This document shows positions 25,187-32,258 of a stretch of DNA of 64,000 nt, one piece after another; the stretch's first letter is position 1, and each line of letters begins with the position of its first letter. Source of the DNA: Clostridium sp. NkU-1 (GTDB taxonomy: Bacteria > Bacillota_A > Clostridia > Lachnospirales > Lachnospiraceae); the NCBI GenBank assembly GCA_001312405.1, contig BBDR01000014.1, positions 1 through 64,000 of the forward strand. The letters run 5' to 3'. The notes beneath the pieces were generated by a model, which was not told where the DNA came from, ran no database searches, and was given only the letters and a program-made list of their open reading frames with translations. The position numbers and the translations under genes were made by a program.

Positions 25187-25239
25187 GCGGCAGACGGCAG
25201 GAGTTTGAAAACTCTTATTGTCTGCCGCTTTTATTATTT
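25187..25239 (+). terminator. Rho-independent terminator after the GH2 gene
   Basis: GCGGCAGAC (25187-25195) pairs with GTCTGCCGC (25220-25228), with an inner GAGTTTGAAAACTC hairpin, followed by TTTTATTATTT. It closes the importer-GH2 operon. Confidence 0.85.
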
Positions 25240-25273
25240 ATGAAGGGGAAATACAAGTTGTTGATAAAAATAA

Positions 25274-25314
25274 TCAGGAAATCCTGACCCTTTTTCCTGA
25301 TATTGTATTATAAT
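25274..25314 (+). promoter_or_regulatory. Promoter with a 14-bp palindrome upstream of the HMA gene
   Basis: TCAGGAAATCCTGA (25274-25287) is a perfect inverted repeat that overlaps the -35 position (TGACCC) of a promoter with TATAAT at 25309-25314. A repressor bound there would block the polymerase. The gene downstream encodes a metal-binding protein, so a metal-responsive repressor is a plausible but unproven ligand. Confidence 0.4.
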
Positions 25315-25405
25315 TAAGTTGAATCGGCAGAAGGCGGCTGAACACAGAATACTTCTGGATTCATTTGTATTCAAAATGAAAGAAAAGAATAGGAGAGGAT
25401 ACAGG

Positions 25406-25766
25406 ATGTCTACTGCAATTATTTGCGTAATTTTAATTATTATTTGTTACTTTGGATTAAAAAGCACCATAAAGAGAACAAAATATGGCTGCTGCGGAAG
25501 CGGCGGCAGTGAAGTGAAGAAAATTAAGGCGGCTGATAAAAATATTTCCCATTATCCTTATGCGCGGACCATGAAGGTAGAGGGAATGACCTGCGGCAAC
25601 TGCAGACTGAGAGTGGAAAATGAGTTTAATAGCCGGGAAGGCTTATATGCTTCCGTGGATTTGAAGAAAAAAACTGGCTGTGATACATATGAAAGAGCAA
25701 ATGCCGGAGGATGAGCTGAAAGAGATCGTAAGAAAAGCAGGATACACTCCAGGGGAGATCAAGTAA
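25406..25766 (+). CDS. Single-TM Cys-rich plus heavy-metal-associated (HMA) domain protein, frameshifted
   Basis: Start ATG 25406 behind AGGAGAGG. Residues 3-20 are a membrane helix ('AIICVILIIICYFGLKS') followed by KYGCCGSGGSE, which resembles small FeoB-associated Cys-rich proteins. The C-terminal 65 residues are an HMA fold with the metal site GMTCGNC. The frame slips near 25678; the corrected end is 'EDELKEIVRKAGYTPGEIK', stop at 25766. About 119 residues. It could bind copper or another soft metal at the inner membrane face; no P-type ATPase gene is near. Confidence 0.75.
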
Positions 25767-25782
25767 ATAGTTAATTAAAGAA

Positions 25783-25838
25783 AGCGGCGGACAAAGATGG
25801 TTTTATTGCGAATCCATTATTGTCCGCTGCTTTTTTAC
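25783..25838 (+). terminator. Rho-independent terminator after the HMA gene
   Basis: AGCGGCGGACAA (25783-25794) pairs with TTGTCCGCTGCT (25820-25831) and is followed by TTTTTT. Confidence 0.85.
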
Positions 25839-25917
25839 TTTTCAAATAATATTTGAAAGAATGGATTGTTTTTCCTTTTCATACATGGTAAGTTGATAAC
25901 AGATAGGAGGGGGTCTG

Positions 25918-26385
25918 ATGATAAAAGTTACATTTTATGATTCCGTAGAGGATCATTTACTGGATTTTGCAGTTATTGTTTCCCGGTACCGGAATAAATG
26001 GATATTTTGTAAGCACAAGGACCGGGACACCTTTGAATTTCCGGGAGGGCACCGGGAAAAAGAGGAGGATATTGCCGCCGCCGCAAACAGGGAACTTTAT
26101 GAGGAAACGGGAGCAGCAGAATATATCCTGAAGCCGGTCAGTGGGTATTCGGTTCGGAATCTTGACGAGAATGAGGAGACTTCAAAAGAATCCTTTGGAA
26201 TGCTGTTTTATAGTGAAGTCAAAGAACTGGGAGAAATGCCGCCTGGTTATGAGATGGAAATGATACAGCTATTGGATGAGATGCCTGATTCCCTGACGTA
26301 TCCTGAGATCATGCCGGCATTAATGGATCGAGTTATCCTCCTTCTTAATGGCCGGGAGGAAAAGGCGCAGAGACAGGGAGAATGA
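25918..26385 (+). CDS. Nudix hydrolase
   Basis: Intact, 155 residues, start ATG 25918 after GGAGGGGG. The Nudix box is complete: 'GGHREKEEDIAAAANRELYEETGA' fits GX5EX7REUXEEXGU (catalytic Glu residues in REL-EE). Members near this type clean up oxidised nucleotides (8-oxo-dGTP) or nucleotide derivatives; substrate cannot be set from sequence. The stop overlaps the beginning of the cupin gene's leader region, so both are probably in one operon. Confidence 0.88.
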   Translation: MIKVTFYDSVEDHLLDFAVIVSRYRNKWIFCKHKDRDTFEFPGGHREKEEDIAAAANRELYEETGAAEYILKPVSGYSVRNLDENEETSKESFGMLFYSEVKELGEMPPGYEMEMIQLLDEMPDSLTYPEIMPALMDRVILLLNGREEKAQRQGE

Positions 26386-26408
26386 AGCTAAAAAAAAGGA
26401 GGAAAAAA

Positions 26409-26738
26409 ATGATTATTGATTTTGACGGAATAGAGGAAACCATGCTCCCCCATTTTAATGGCGGAGAAAAAGAATTTAAGGCAAGAATGTTTGCAGATAA
26501 GAGCAATAAGATTCTCTTCGGAAAACTGGAGCCGGGCGCATCCATAGGAATGCATACCCACGACACAAGCAGTGAAATTATATATTTCCTACAGGGAACT
26601 GGGAAAATGCTGTTTGACGGCGGAGAGGAAGCGATACAGGCAGGATTGTGTCATTATTGTCCCAAAGGATATGCCCACAGCCTGATCAATGACAGCGGGG
26701 CTGATTTAATTTTCTTTGCAGTTGTTCCTCAACAGTGA
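26409..26738 (+). CDS. Small single-domain cupin protein
   Basis: ATG 26409 chosen because AAAGGAGG precedes it; 109 residues. Cupin motif 1 is 'GMHTHDTSSEIIYFLQGTG' (metal ligands HxH...E) and motif 2 contains 'HYCPKGYAHSLIN' (second His). It binds a divalent metal ion in a beta-barrel; small clostridial cupins may act in sugar isomerisation or as dioxygenases, here unknown. Encoded 24 bases after the Nudix gene. Confidence 0.85.
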   Translation: MIIDFDGIEETMLPHFNGGEKEFKARMFADKSNKILFGKLEPGASIGMHTHDTSSEIIYFLQGTGKMLFDGGEEAIQAGLCHYCPKGYAHSLINDSGADLIFFAVVPQQ

Positions 26739-26769
26739 CATACTGTTGTCACATTTGGGATGGTATAAT
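26730..26769 (+). promoter_or_regulatory. Inverted repeat CAACAGT-n5-ACTGTTG beside a TATAAT box
   Basis: Seven-base arms at 26730-26736 and 26742-26748 overlap the cupin stop codon. TATAAT follows at 26764-26769. Operator-like for a small dimeric repressor controlling the next gene; no regulator gene is adjacent. Confidence 0.35.
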
Positions 26770-26787
26770 TCAAAAAAAGGATGAGCT

Positions 26788-26999
26788 ATGAAGTTTCGAT
26801 GTCCTTTGCTGGTAATAACAGATATGGAAAATCAAAAGTATTCTATAAAGAGGTTCTGGAATTAAAGATAACCATGGACTTAGGAGCTGATGTTACTCCT
26901 TTGAAAGAGCACAGTTGGGGACAGAGGGGGGTAAGGTTTTACATTCCGGACCTACCGGTAACCAATGTACAGAAAAATATGTTGAAGGTGGGGGATTTT
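26788..26999 (+). pseudogene. VOC (glyoxalase/bleomycin-resistance) gene with internal deletion
   Basis: ATG 26788 with AAGGATGAG upstream opens 'MKFRCPLLVITDME', and after a one-base slip 'SKVFYKEVLELKITMDLGAD', a textbook VOC N-terminus. The reading then jumps to 'PLKEHSWGQRGVRFY', which is the C-terminal metal-site strand of VOC proteins. About 60-70 residues between these parts are absent. The remainder runs into the next gene without a stop. A true deletion is probable because both flanks are otherwise well preserved. Confidence 0.6.
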
Positions 27000-27416
27000 A
27001 TGCTGGAAAAGATACCATCACAAGAAGAAATGACTTCCCTGATAGGGGAGACTTTATTTGAATCATGGAAAATCCTTTGTGAAAGAATCGAAGAGAAGTA
27101 TGATATGGAACGCCAGTGGAACAGCGGCGGCAAAAGGTGGAAGTACGAGTACAAATACCGCAGAGGCGGGAAAACCCTTTGCGCATTGTATGCCAAAGAG
27201 GACTGCTTTGGATTTATGGTAATTCTGGGACAAGCGGAACGGGAAAGCTTTGAACGCGAAAGGCAGAACTATTCTCCGGAAGTCCAGAAGGTGTACGATG
27301 AATCAACAACCTACCATGATGGAAAATGGCTGATGTTTATCATAAAGGACCAATCGCTTTTTGATGATATGATGCAGCTGTTAAAGATAAAAAGAAGGCC
27401 CAATAAAAAGCAATAA
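27000..27416 (+). CDS. DUF3788 family protein
   Basis: Intact; ATG 27000 is preferred because GAAGGTGGGGG precedes it and because DUF3788 homology begins at 'IPSQEEMTSLIGETLFESW'. 138 residues with the family pattern: 'CERIEEKYDMERQWNSGGK', 'YRRGGKTLCALYAKEDCFGF' and 'YHDGKWLMFIIKDQSLFDDM'. These small alpha/beta proteins have no assigned function and often stand next to VOC, MmcQ/YjbR or acetyltransferase genes. The upstream frame is open into the VOC remnant, so a longer fused product is possible. Confidence 0.8.
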   Translation: MLEKIPSQEEMTSLIGETLFESWKILCERIEEKYDMERQWNSGGKRWKYEYKYRRGGKTLCALYAKEDCFGFMVILGQAERESFERERQNYSPEVQKVYDESTTYHDGKWLMFIIKDQSLFDDMMQLLKIKRRPNKKQ

Positions 27417-27435
27417 AATGATTTGGAGGAAATAT

Positions 27436-27798
27436 ATGAGGTATCCGTGGATTGATGAATACTTGAAATCAATGAAAGGTGTATCCAATGATTTCAAGGA
27501 GGAATGGAATTGGGCCAGATATCTTCTTGGTGATAAGATGTTTGCAGCGGTGTGCAAGGATGACCAGGGCATGGACTCTTTGATTACATTAAAGCTGGAA
27601 CCGGTAGAAGGCCAGTTTTTAAGGCAGCAGTATGAGGATATCATCCCCGGCTATTATATGAATAAGGTTCACTGGAATTCCATAAAAGCAGATGGAAACG
27701 TTCCTGATGATCTGCTGAAGGATTTACTGGAAAAATCATACCGGCTGGTTTTAGCCGGGCTTCCGAAGAAGAAACAAAAAGAATTGCTGGGAGAGTAG
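27436..27798 (+). CDS. MmcQ/YjbR family protein
   Basis: ATG 27436 behind GGAGGA; 120 residues, intact. Family features: 'RYPWIDEYLKSMKGVSNDFK', 'LGDKMFAAVCKD', 'LITLKLEPVEGQFLRQQY' and 'GYYMNKVHWNSIKADGNVPD'. The CyaY-like double-wing fold suggests nucleic acid binding; no defined role. Part of a run of small co-directional genes from 25918. A degraded relative of its C-terminal part is found at 53720-53908. Confidence 0.88.
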   Translation: MRYPWIDEYLKSMKGVSNDFKEEWNWARYLLGDKMFAAVCKDDQGMDSLITLKLEPVEGQFLRQQYEDIIPGYYMNKVHWNSIKADGNVPDDLLKDLLEKSYRLVLAGLPKKKQKELLGE

Positions 27799-27917
27799 AT
27801 ATTTCTATAGGATTCCCCTGTAAACAAAGTGTGGAATACAGGTAGAACAAATGAAATATTTTTGAGAAGGCTTAAGCGATGTGCATTAAGCTTTAAATAA
27901 AATAATACGTAAGAAAG

Positions 27918-28115
27918 ATGAAATCGAGCAGGCCAAAACTCATTTTTTTAGGCCTGCACAGAGAACTTCACCTTTCAGAAGTGCTGGAAGGGGAAGAAAT
28001 TGAAGTGGACAGCCTTCCCGGAAAACGAAAGGCAGATGAGTACGCCATCATGCCAACTGGAAAGGATAAACCATGGCATGGGTTTTATGGCATATTGCCA
28101 GGATCGAAGATCTGA
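27918..28115 (+). CDS. Short ORF of unknown function upstream of RNA motif copy A
   Basis: 65 codons from ATG 27918, only a weak ribosome-binding site (GTAAGAAAG). No family recognised; composition is charged ('LHLSEVLEGEEIEVDSLPGK'). It ends 15 bases before the conserved GGGATGAGTGAC motif, the same arrangement as the leader ORF at 30227 before motif copy B. It could be a regulatory leader, a small protein or a broken gene. Confidence 0.35.
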   Translation: MKSSRPKLIFLGLHRELHLSEVLEGEEIEVDSLPGKRKADEYAIMPTGKDKPWHGFYGILPGSKI

Positions 28116-28206
28116 CCAGGGGGCCTGGTGGGATGAGTGACGGCTCTAATCAGGAGCCGCTTCTATAAGTTTTAGACCGCAGTCTGGATGAACTGCGGTT
28201 TTTTTA
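28116..28206 (+). promoter_or_regulatory. Conserved leader-RNA motif copy A with intrinsic terminator
   Basis: Contains GGGATGAGTGAC (28130-28141), a small hairpin GGCTC-TAATCAG-GAGCC, GCTTC, and a terminator ACCGCAGT (28176-28183)/ACTGCGGT (28192-28199) with T8. The same series of elements, nearly base for base, is at 30333-30411. An extra hairpin CCAGG-GGG-CCTGG lies at 28116-28128. The gene it controls is unclear; the next gene starts 330 bases downstream behind its own promoter. Confidence 0.6.
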
Positions 28207-28540
28207 TTTACTGAAAATACCTTAAAAAAAATCCTATGCTAAAAAAAACTAAAATGTAAAAAAGATATCAAATTATCAAATAAGATTAACGCGGATTGGG
28301 GTAGAAAAAAATCCAACAACATTGATAAATTGAATCATATTTGAAAATATAGGTTCCTAAATGAATTTACTTAATAAGCAAAAATACCCAATTATGTTAA
28401 AAAAATAACATTAAAAGATAATTAATTATCAATAATGTTAAAAAAAATATTTAAATTGACAGATTAAAATGTGAGGTTATAATGGTTACATAAATAAAGA
28501 TATCGGAACCAAAGAAAATAAAAGGAGAGGAGATAAAATT
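28207..28540 (+). promoter_or_regulatory. AT-rich upstream region with promoter of the aldehyde dehydrogenase gene
   Basis: Very AT-rich stretch without a gene. A strong sigma-A promoter is seen: TTGACA 28456-28461, 16 bases, TATAAT 28478-28483, and RBS AAAGGAGAGG before the start at 28541. Several AATTATCAAA/AATTATCAATA repeats upstream could be regulatory or UP-element-like. Confidence 0.65.
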
Positions 28541-30028
28541 ATGCAGAACGTAGAGCTTCAAAAGAAATATCAGTTATTCATAGGTGGACAGTGGAAGGAG
28601 GCTTCCGATGGAAAAACATTTCCAAGTATCTGTCCGGCCGATGGGAGGGTGTTGGCTGAGTGCGCCGAGGCAACAAAGGAAGACGTGGATGAGGCGGTCA
28701 GGGAAGCATGGAAGGCTTTTGAGACCTGGAAGCATGTATCGGTAAACCAGAGAGCTGTCATCCTGAATAAGATTGCGGATATCATAGATGCAAATAAGGA
28801 ACATCTTGCCATGGTGGAGACCCTGGACAACGGGAAACCCATAAGGGAAACAATGGCGGTCGATATACCTCTTGCAGCTCAGCATTTCCGCTATTTTGCA
28901 GGCTGCATTCTTGGGGAAGAGGGCAGTGCCAATATGCTGGGAGAAAATACCCTGAGTCTGATCCTCAAAGAGCCTATCGGCGTGGTTGGGCAAATCGTTC
29001 CCTGGAATTTCCCCTTCCTGATGGCGGCCTGGAAGCTGGCACCGGTACTGGCAAGCGGCTGCTGTTCCGTCTTTAAGACTTCCAGCACCACTTCTCTCAG
29101 CGTTCTGGAATTGGCAAGGCTGATCCAGGATGTGATCCCGGCAGGGGTGTTCAATGTTATTACCGGAGCAGGTTCCAAGTCCGGGCAGTATATTCTGGAA
29201 CACGAAGGTTTCCGGAAGCTGGCATTTACCGGCTCAACGGAAGTAGGAAAGAACGTGGCCCTTGCAGCAGCGGAAAAGCTGATTCCGGCTACTTTAGAGC
29301 TGGGCGGCAAATCAGCCAATATTTTCTTTGAGGACTGTGATTGGGAGATGGCCATGGATGGTTTACAGCTGGTATTCTCTTTAATCAGGGCCAGGTGTGC
29401 TGTGCGGGTTCCAGGGTCTTTGTGCAGGAAAGCATTTACGACAAGTTTGTGGAAGAAGCGGTTAAACGGTTTAACCAAGTAAAGGTCGGCCTTCCGTGGG
29501 ATGAAAATACCCAGATGGGAAGTCAGATCAGTAAAGGGCATATGAAGGACATTTTAAGCCGCATAGAGATAGGAAAATCGGAAGGAGCTGCTGTACTTTG
29601 TGGCGGAAAGCAGATTCTGGAGGACGGACTGGAAAACGGAGCTTTTTTTAAGGCCTACACTCCTTGGCAATGTGACAAACGACATGAGGGTGGCACAGGA
29701 AGAGATCTTCGGACCAGTGGCATGTATTATTAAGTTTAAGACAGAGGATGAGGTTGTGGCCATGGCCAATGACAGCCAGTACGGACTGGGCGGAGCAGTG
29801 TGGACCAGGGACATCAATAGGGCAATACGGGTTGCCAGAGCGGTGGAGACCGGTCGTATGTGGGTTAATACCTATAATTCCATTCCTGAGGGAGCTCCTT
29901 TTGGCGGATACAAGACCTCGGGAATCGGCCGTGAGACACATAAGGTCATTCTGGAACACTACACCCAGACAAAGAATATCATGATTAATTTAAGTGAATC
30001 TCCTTCAGGTTTTTATCCGGTTAAATAG
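28541..30028 (+). CDS. NAD(P)-dependent aldehyde dehydrogenase, two frameshifts
   Basis: About 495 residues when slips near 29370 and 29665 are bridged. Signature parts: 'GVVGQIVPWNFPFLMAAWKL' (cofactor site), 'ATLELGGKSANIFFEDCD' (catalytic Glu), 'LFNQGQVCCAGSRVFVQE' (catalytic Cys), 'TQEEIFGPV' class motif as 'AQEEIFGPVACIIKF', 'YGLGGAVWTRDINRAIRVA'. It oxidises an aldehyde to the carboxylic acid; close relatives act on betaine aldehyde, acetaldehyde or aromatic aldehydes. Single gene with its own promoter and terminator. Confidence 0.92.
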
Positions 30029-30045
30029 ATAAAATGCAGGCAGAA

Positions 30046-30084
30046 AGCGGTTTTGGAGTACATAGTGCCAAAGCTGCTTTTTTG
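30046..30084 (+). terminator. Terminator of the aldehyde dehydrogenase gene
   Basis: AGCGGTTTTGG (30046-30056) pairs, with two mismatches, with CCAAAGCTGCT (30068-30078), followed by TTTTTT. Confidence 0.7.
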
Positions 30085-30146
30085 CATGGGAAAAGGGCTA
30101 ACCGGATCGAAAAAAATGTAATAGATAAAGAAAAGTGATATATTGC

Positions 30147-30176
30147 TTGACAAAATAAAAAAATTGGCAGTATTCT
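30147..30176 (+). promoter_or_regulatory. Promoter of the leader and ABC exporter operon
   Basis: TTGACA 30147-30152 and TATTCT 30171-30176 with 18-base spacing, about 50 bases before the leader ORF. Confidence 0.65.
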
Positions 30177-30226
30177 AGTAATTGTACAATAAATACCAAT
30201 AATTCTAAGAAAAGGAGGCAGAAACT

Positions 30227-30319
30227 ATGAAACGTAACTATTACGCAATTGGAATGAATAAAATAGGAAAATTATTTTATATTAATTCAGTCTGCCTCAG
30301 TGAAGATAGAATCTCGTGA
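30227..30319 (+). CDS. 30-residue leader peptide of the ABC exporter operon
   Basis: ATG 30227 behind a strong AAAGGAGG (30211-30218). The peptide is MKRNYYAIGMNKIGK-LFYINSVCLSEDRIS, stop at 30317-30319. Its ribosome-binding site GAGGCAGA is complementary to TCTGCCTC inside the peptide's own coding sequence, so the leader can fold on its own start. A conserved motif and an intrinsic terminator follow 14 bases after the stop, before the exporter genes. This layout resembles the BmrB leader of Bacillus subtilis bmrCD, where ribosome stalling by antibiotics relieves termination. The sequence itself is unrelated as far as can be seen. Confidence 0.65.
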   Translation: MKRNYYAIGMNKIGKLFYINSVCLSEDRIS

Positions 30320-30332
30320 TCATAGGTGTCAT

Positions 30333-30411
30333 GGGATGAGTGACAGCTCTAATCAGGAGCTGCTTCAATGAGTTTTTTTCCGCAGTCTGGATGGACTGCG
30401 GTTATTTTTTT
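30333..30411 (+). promoter_or_regulatory. Leader-RNA motif copy B with attenuator terminator
   Basis: GGGATGAGTGAC (30333-30344), hairpin CAGCTC (30344-30349)/GAGCTG (30357-30362), GCTTC, then terminator CCGCAGTC (30380-30387)/GACTGCGG (30394-30401) with TTATTTTTTT. Placed between leader peptide and exporter, so it probably works as a conditional terminator. Covariation with copy A (C-G pair changed to U-A type change in the small hairpin, G/A at the loop edge) supports a real RNA fold. Confidence 0.7.
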
Positions 30412-30515
30412 GCAATTTACCCGGAAAAGACCGCACTATGCAGTTTTTTTCGGTTTTTTTTACATAAAAGGGCTGATAACCCATTCATGCTTGCAGTAAG
30501 TAAAGGAGGAAAAGT

Positions 30516-32258
30516 ATGAAAAATCTATGGCAGTATGGAAAGAAGTACAGTTTTTTGTATGTTTTGGCGATTGTGGCCATGGTCGTCAGCATCCTTTTGG
30601 ATGCAATGGCTCCCCAGATCACAAAACATATTATTGATGATGTCATTGTGGGGGGACAGATGCAGATTCTCATGAGGCTGCTTTTAGGGCTTCTGGGAAT
30701 TGGACTTGGAAGAGCGGTACTTCAGTACACAAAGGAATTTATTTTTGATTATGCTGCCTCTGGGATCGGCTGCAGTTTAAGGAAGGATTTATTTAACCAC
30801 ATCCAGACCCTGTCCATGGGGTATTTTGACAACCACAACACAGGGGAATTGATGGCAAGGATCAAGGATGACGCGGAACGTATCTGGAACGCCTTTGGAT
30901 TTGTGGGAATGCTGGTTTTGGAATGTTCTATTCACACGGTCATCGTTATCGTCTGCATGTACCGTCTAAGCCCCAGCCTTACCCTGATTCCGTTGGTGAT
31001 TCTCCCCCTGATCGCCTGGTATGCGGTCAAAATGGAAAACGGCCTGGGAGATGTTTACGATAAGATCAGCGAGCAGACTGCTGAATTAAACACGGTGGCG
31101 CAGGAGAACCTGGCCGGGGTCCGTACCGTGAAGGCCTTTGCAAGAGAAGATTATGAAATTGAGAAATTCAAGAAGCACAACAAGCAGTATTATCATCTAA
31201 ATATGCAGCAGGCCAAACTGATCGTCCGCTATCAGCCAAACATATCCTTTTTGTCAAAGGTGCTGTTAATGGCAGTCATTGTCATAGGGGGCATTCTGGT
31301 CATTAATGATAAGATGACCATTGGAGATCTGGGCGCATTTTCCGAGTATGCCAATAACATTATCTGGCCAATGGAAATGGTGGGCTGGCTCAGCAATGAT
31401 ATTGCAGCAGCTGTGGCATCCAACAAGAAGATCAAAAAGATCATGGAAGAGCAGCCGGTCATCTGCAATCCCGAAAACCCGGTACTGCCGGAAACTATCC
31501 AGGGAGAACTGGCCTTTCACCATGTGGACTTTGAACTGGACGGGAAGAGTATTTTAAGCGACATTGATTTTACCTTGGCAAAAGGAAAGACCCTTGGCAT
31601 CATGGGTGTGACCGGTTCAGGTAAAAGCTCCATTGTCAATTTGATCGAGCGTTTCTATGACGTAACAAGAGGAGAGATCCTTTTAGACGGGATCAATGTA
31701 AAGAATCTTCCTTTGGCATTCTTAAGGGGTCAGGTGTCGGTGGTCATGCAGGACGTATTCCTGTTTTCAGACAGCATTACGGAAAACATTAAGACAGGAA
31801 ATAAGGATGCGACAGAATGGGAAAGCGTGCAGCAGGCCTCCATCTCGGCAGGAGCCCACGGCTTTATCCAGAAGCTTTCAGAGCAGTATGATACGGTGAT
31901 CGGGGAGCGGGGAGTCGGGCTTTCCGGAGGGCAGAAGCAGAGGATCAGCATAGCCAGAGCTATTGCAAAAGAAACGCCTCTTTTAATTCTTGATGACTCC
32001 ACCTCGGCTCTTGATATGGAGACGGAAAAGGAGATTGAGGCCCATCTTACAGAATTAAAGGACAGTTCAAAAATCATTATCGCCCACCGCATTTCAGCGG
32101 TGCGCCGTGCCGATGAGATCCTGATCCTGGATGAAGGACGGATCGTGGAACGGGGAACCCATGAGGAGCTTATGGAAATGCGGGGACAATATTATAAAAC
32201 CTATCAGGTGCAGTATGGAGAGGAGGAGATGAAATGGCAGTCAATTCAAGCAGAATAG
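30516..32258 (+). CDS. ABC exporter half-transporter, first subunit
   Basis: Intact, 580 residues, start ATG 30516 behind AAAGGAGG. Six-helix exporter domain (residues about 15-300) and ATPase domain: Walker A 'GVTGSGKSS', signature LSGGQKQ, Walker B ending 'LILDDSTSALD'. The residue after Walker B is Asp instead of the catalytic Glu, so its ATP site is probably weak or non-catalytic. Together with the next protein it should form a heterodimeric multidrug exporter of the BmrC/D or YheI/H kind. The stop overlaps the next start by 25 bases. Confidence 0.92.
   Translation: MKNLWQYGKKYSFLYVLAIVAMVVSILLDAMAPQITKHIIDDVIVGGQMQILMRLLLGLLGIGLGRAVLQYTKEFIFDYAASGIGCSLRKDLFNHIQTLSMGYFDNHNTGELMARIKDDAERIWNAFGFVGMLVLECSIHTVIVIVCMYRLSPSLTLIPLVILPLIAWYAVKMENGLGDVYDKISEQTAELNTVAQENLAGVRTVKAFAREDYEIEKFKKHNKQYYHLNMQQAKLIVRYQPNISFLSKVLLMAVIVIGGILVINDKMTIGDLGAFSEYANNIIWPMEMVGWLSNDIAAAVASNKKIKKIMEEQPVICNPENPVLPETIQGELAFHHVDFELDGKSILSDIDFTLAKGKTLGIMGVTGSGKSSIVNLIERFYDVTRGEILLDGINVKNLPLAFLRGQVSVVMQDVFLFSDSITENIKTGNKDATEWESVQQASISAGAHGFIQKLSEQYDTVIGERGVGLSGGQKQRISIARAIAKETPLLILDDSTSALDMETEKEIEAHLTELKDSSKIIIAHRISAVRRADEILILDEGRIVERGTHEELMEMRGQYYKTYQVQYGEEEMKWQSIQAE

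Noticed and set aside
26746..26769. TTGTCA/TATAAT promoter before the VOC remnant
   Set aside because: Spacing is only 12 bases, too short for a standard sigma-A promoter; only the TATAAT box is kept.
28574..29541. Long antisense frames opposite the aldehyde dehydrogenase
   Set aside because: No ribosome-binding site or homology; the plus strand encodes a clear dehydrogenase.
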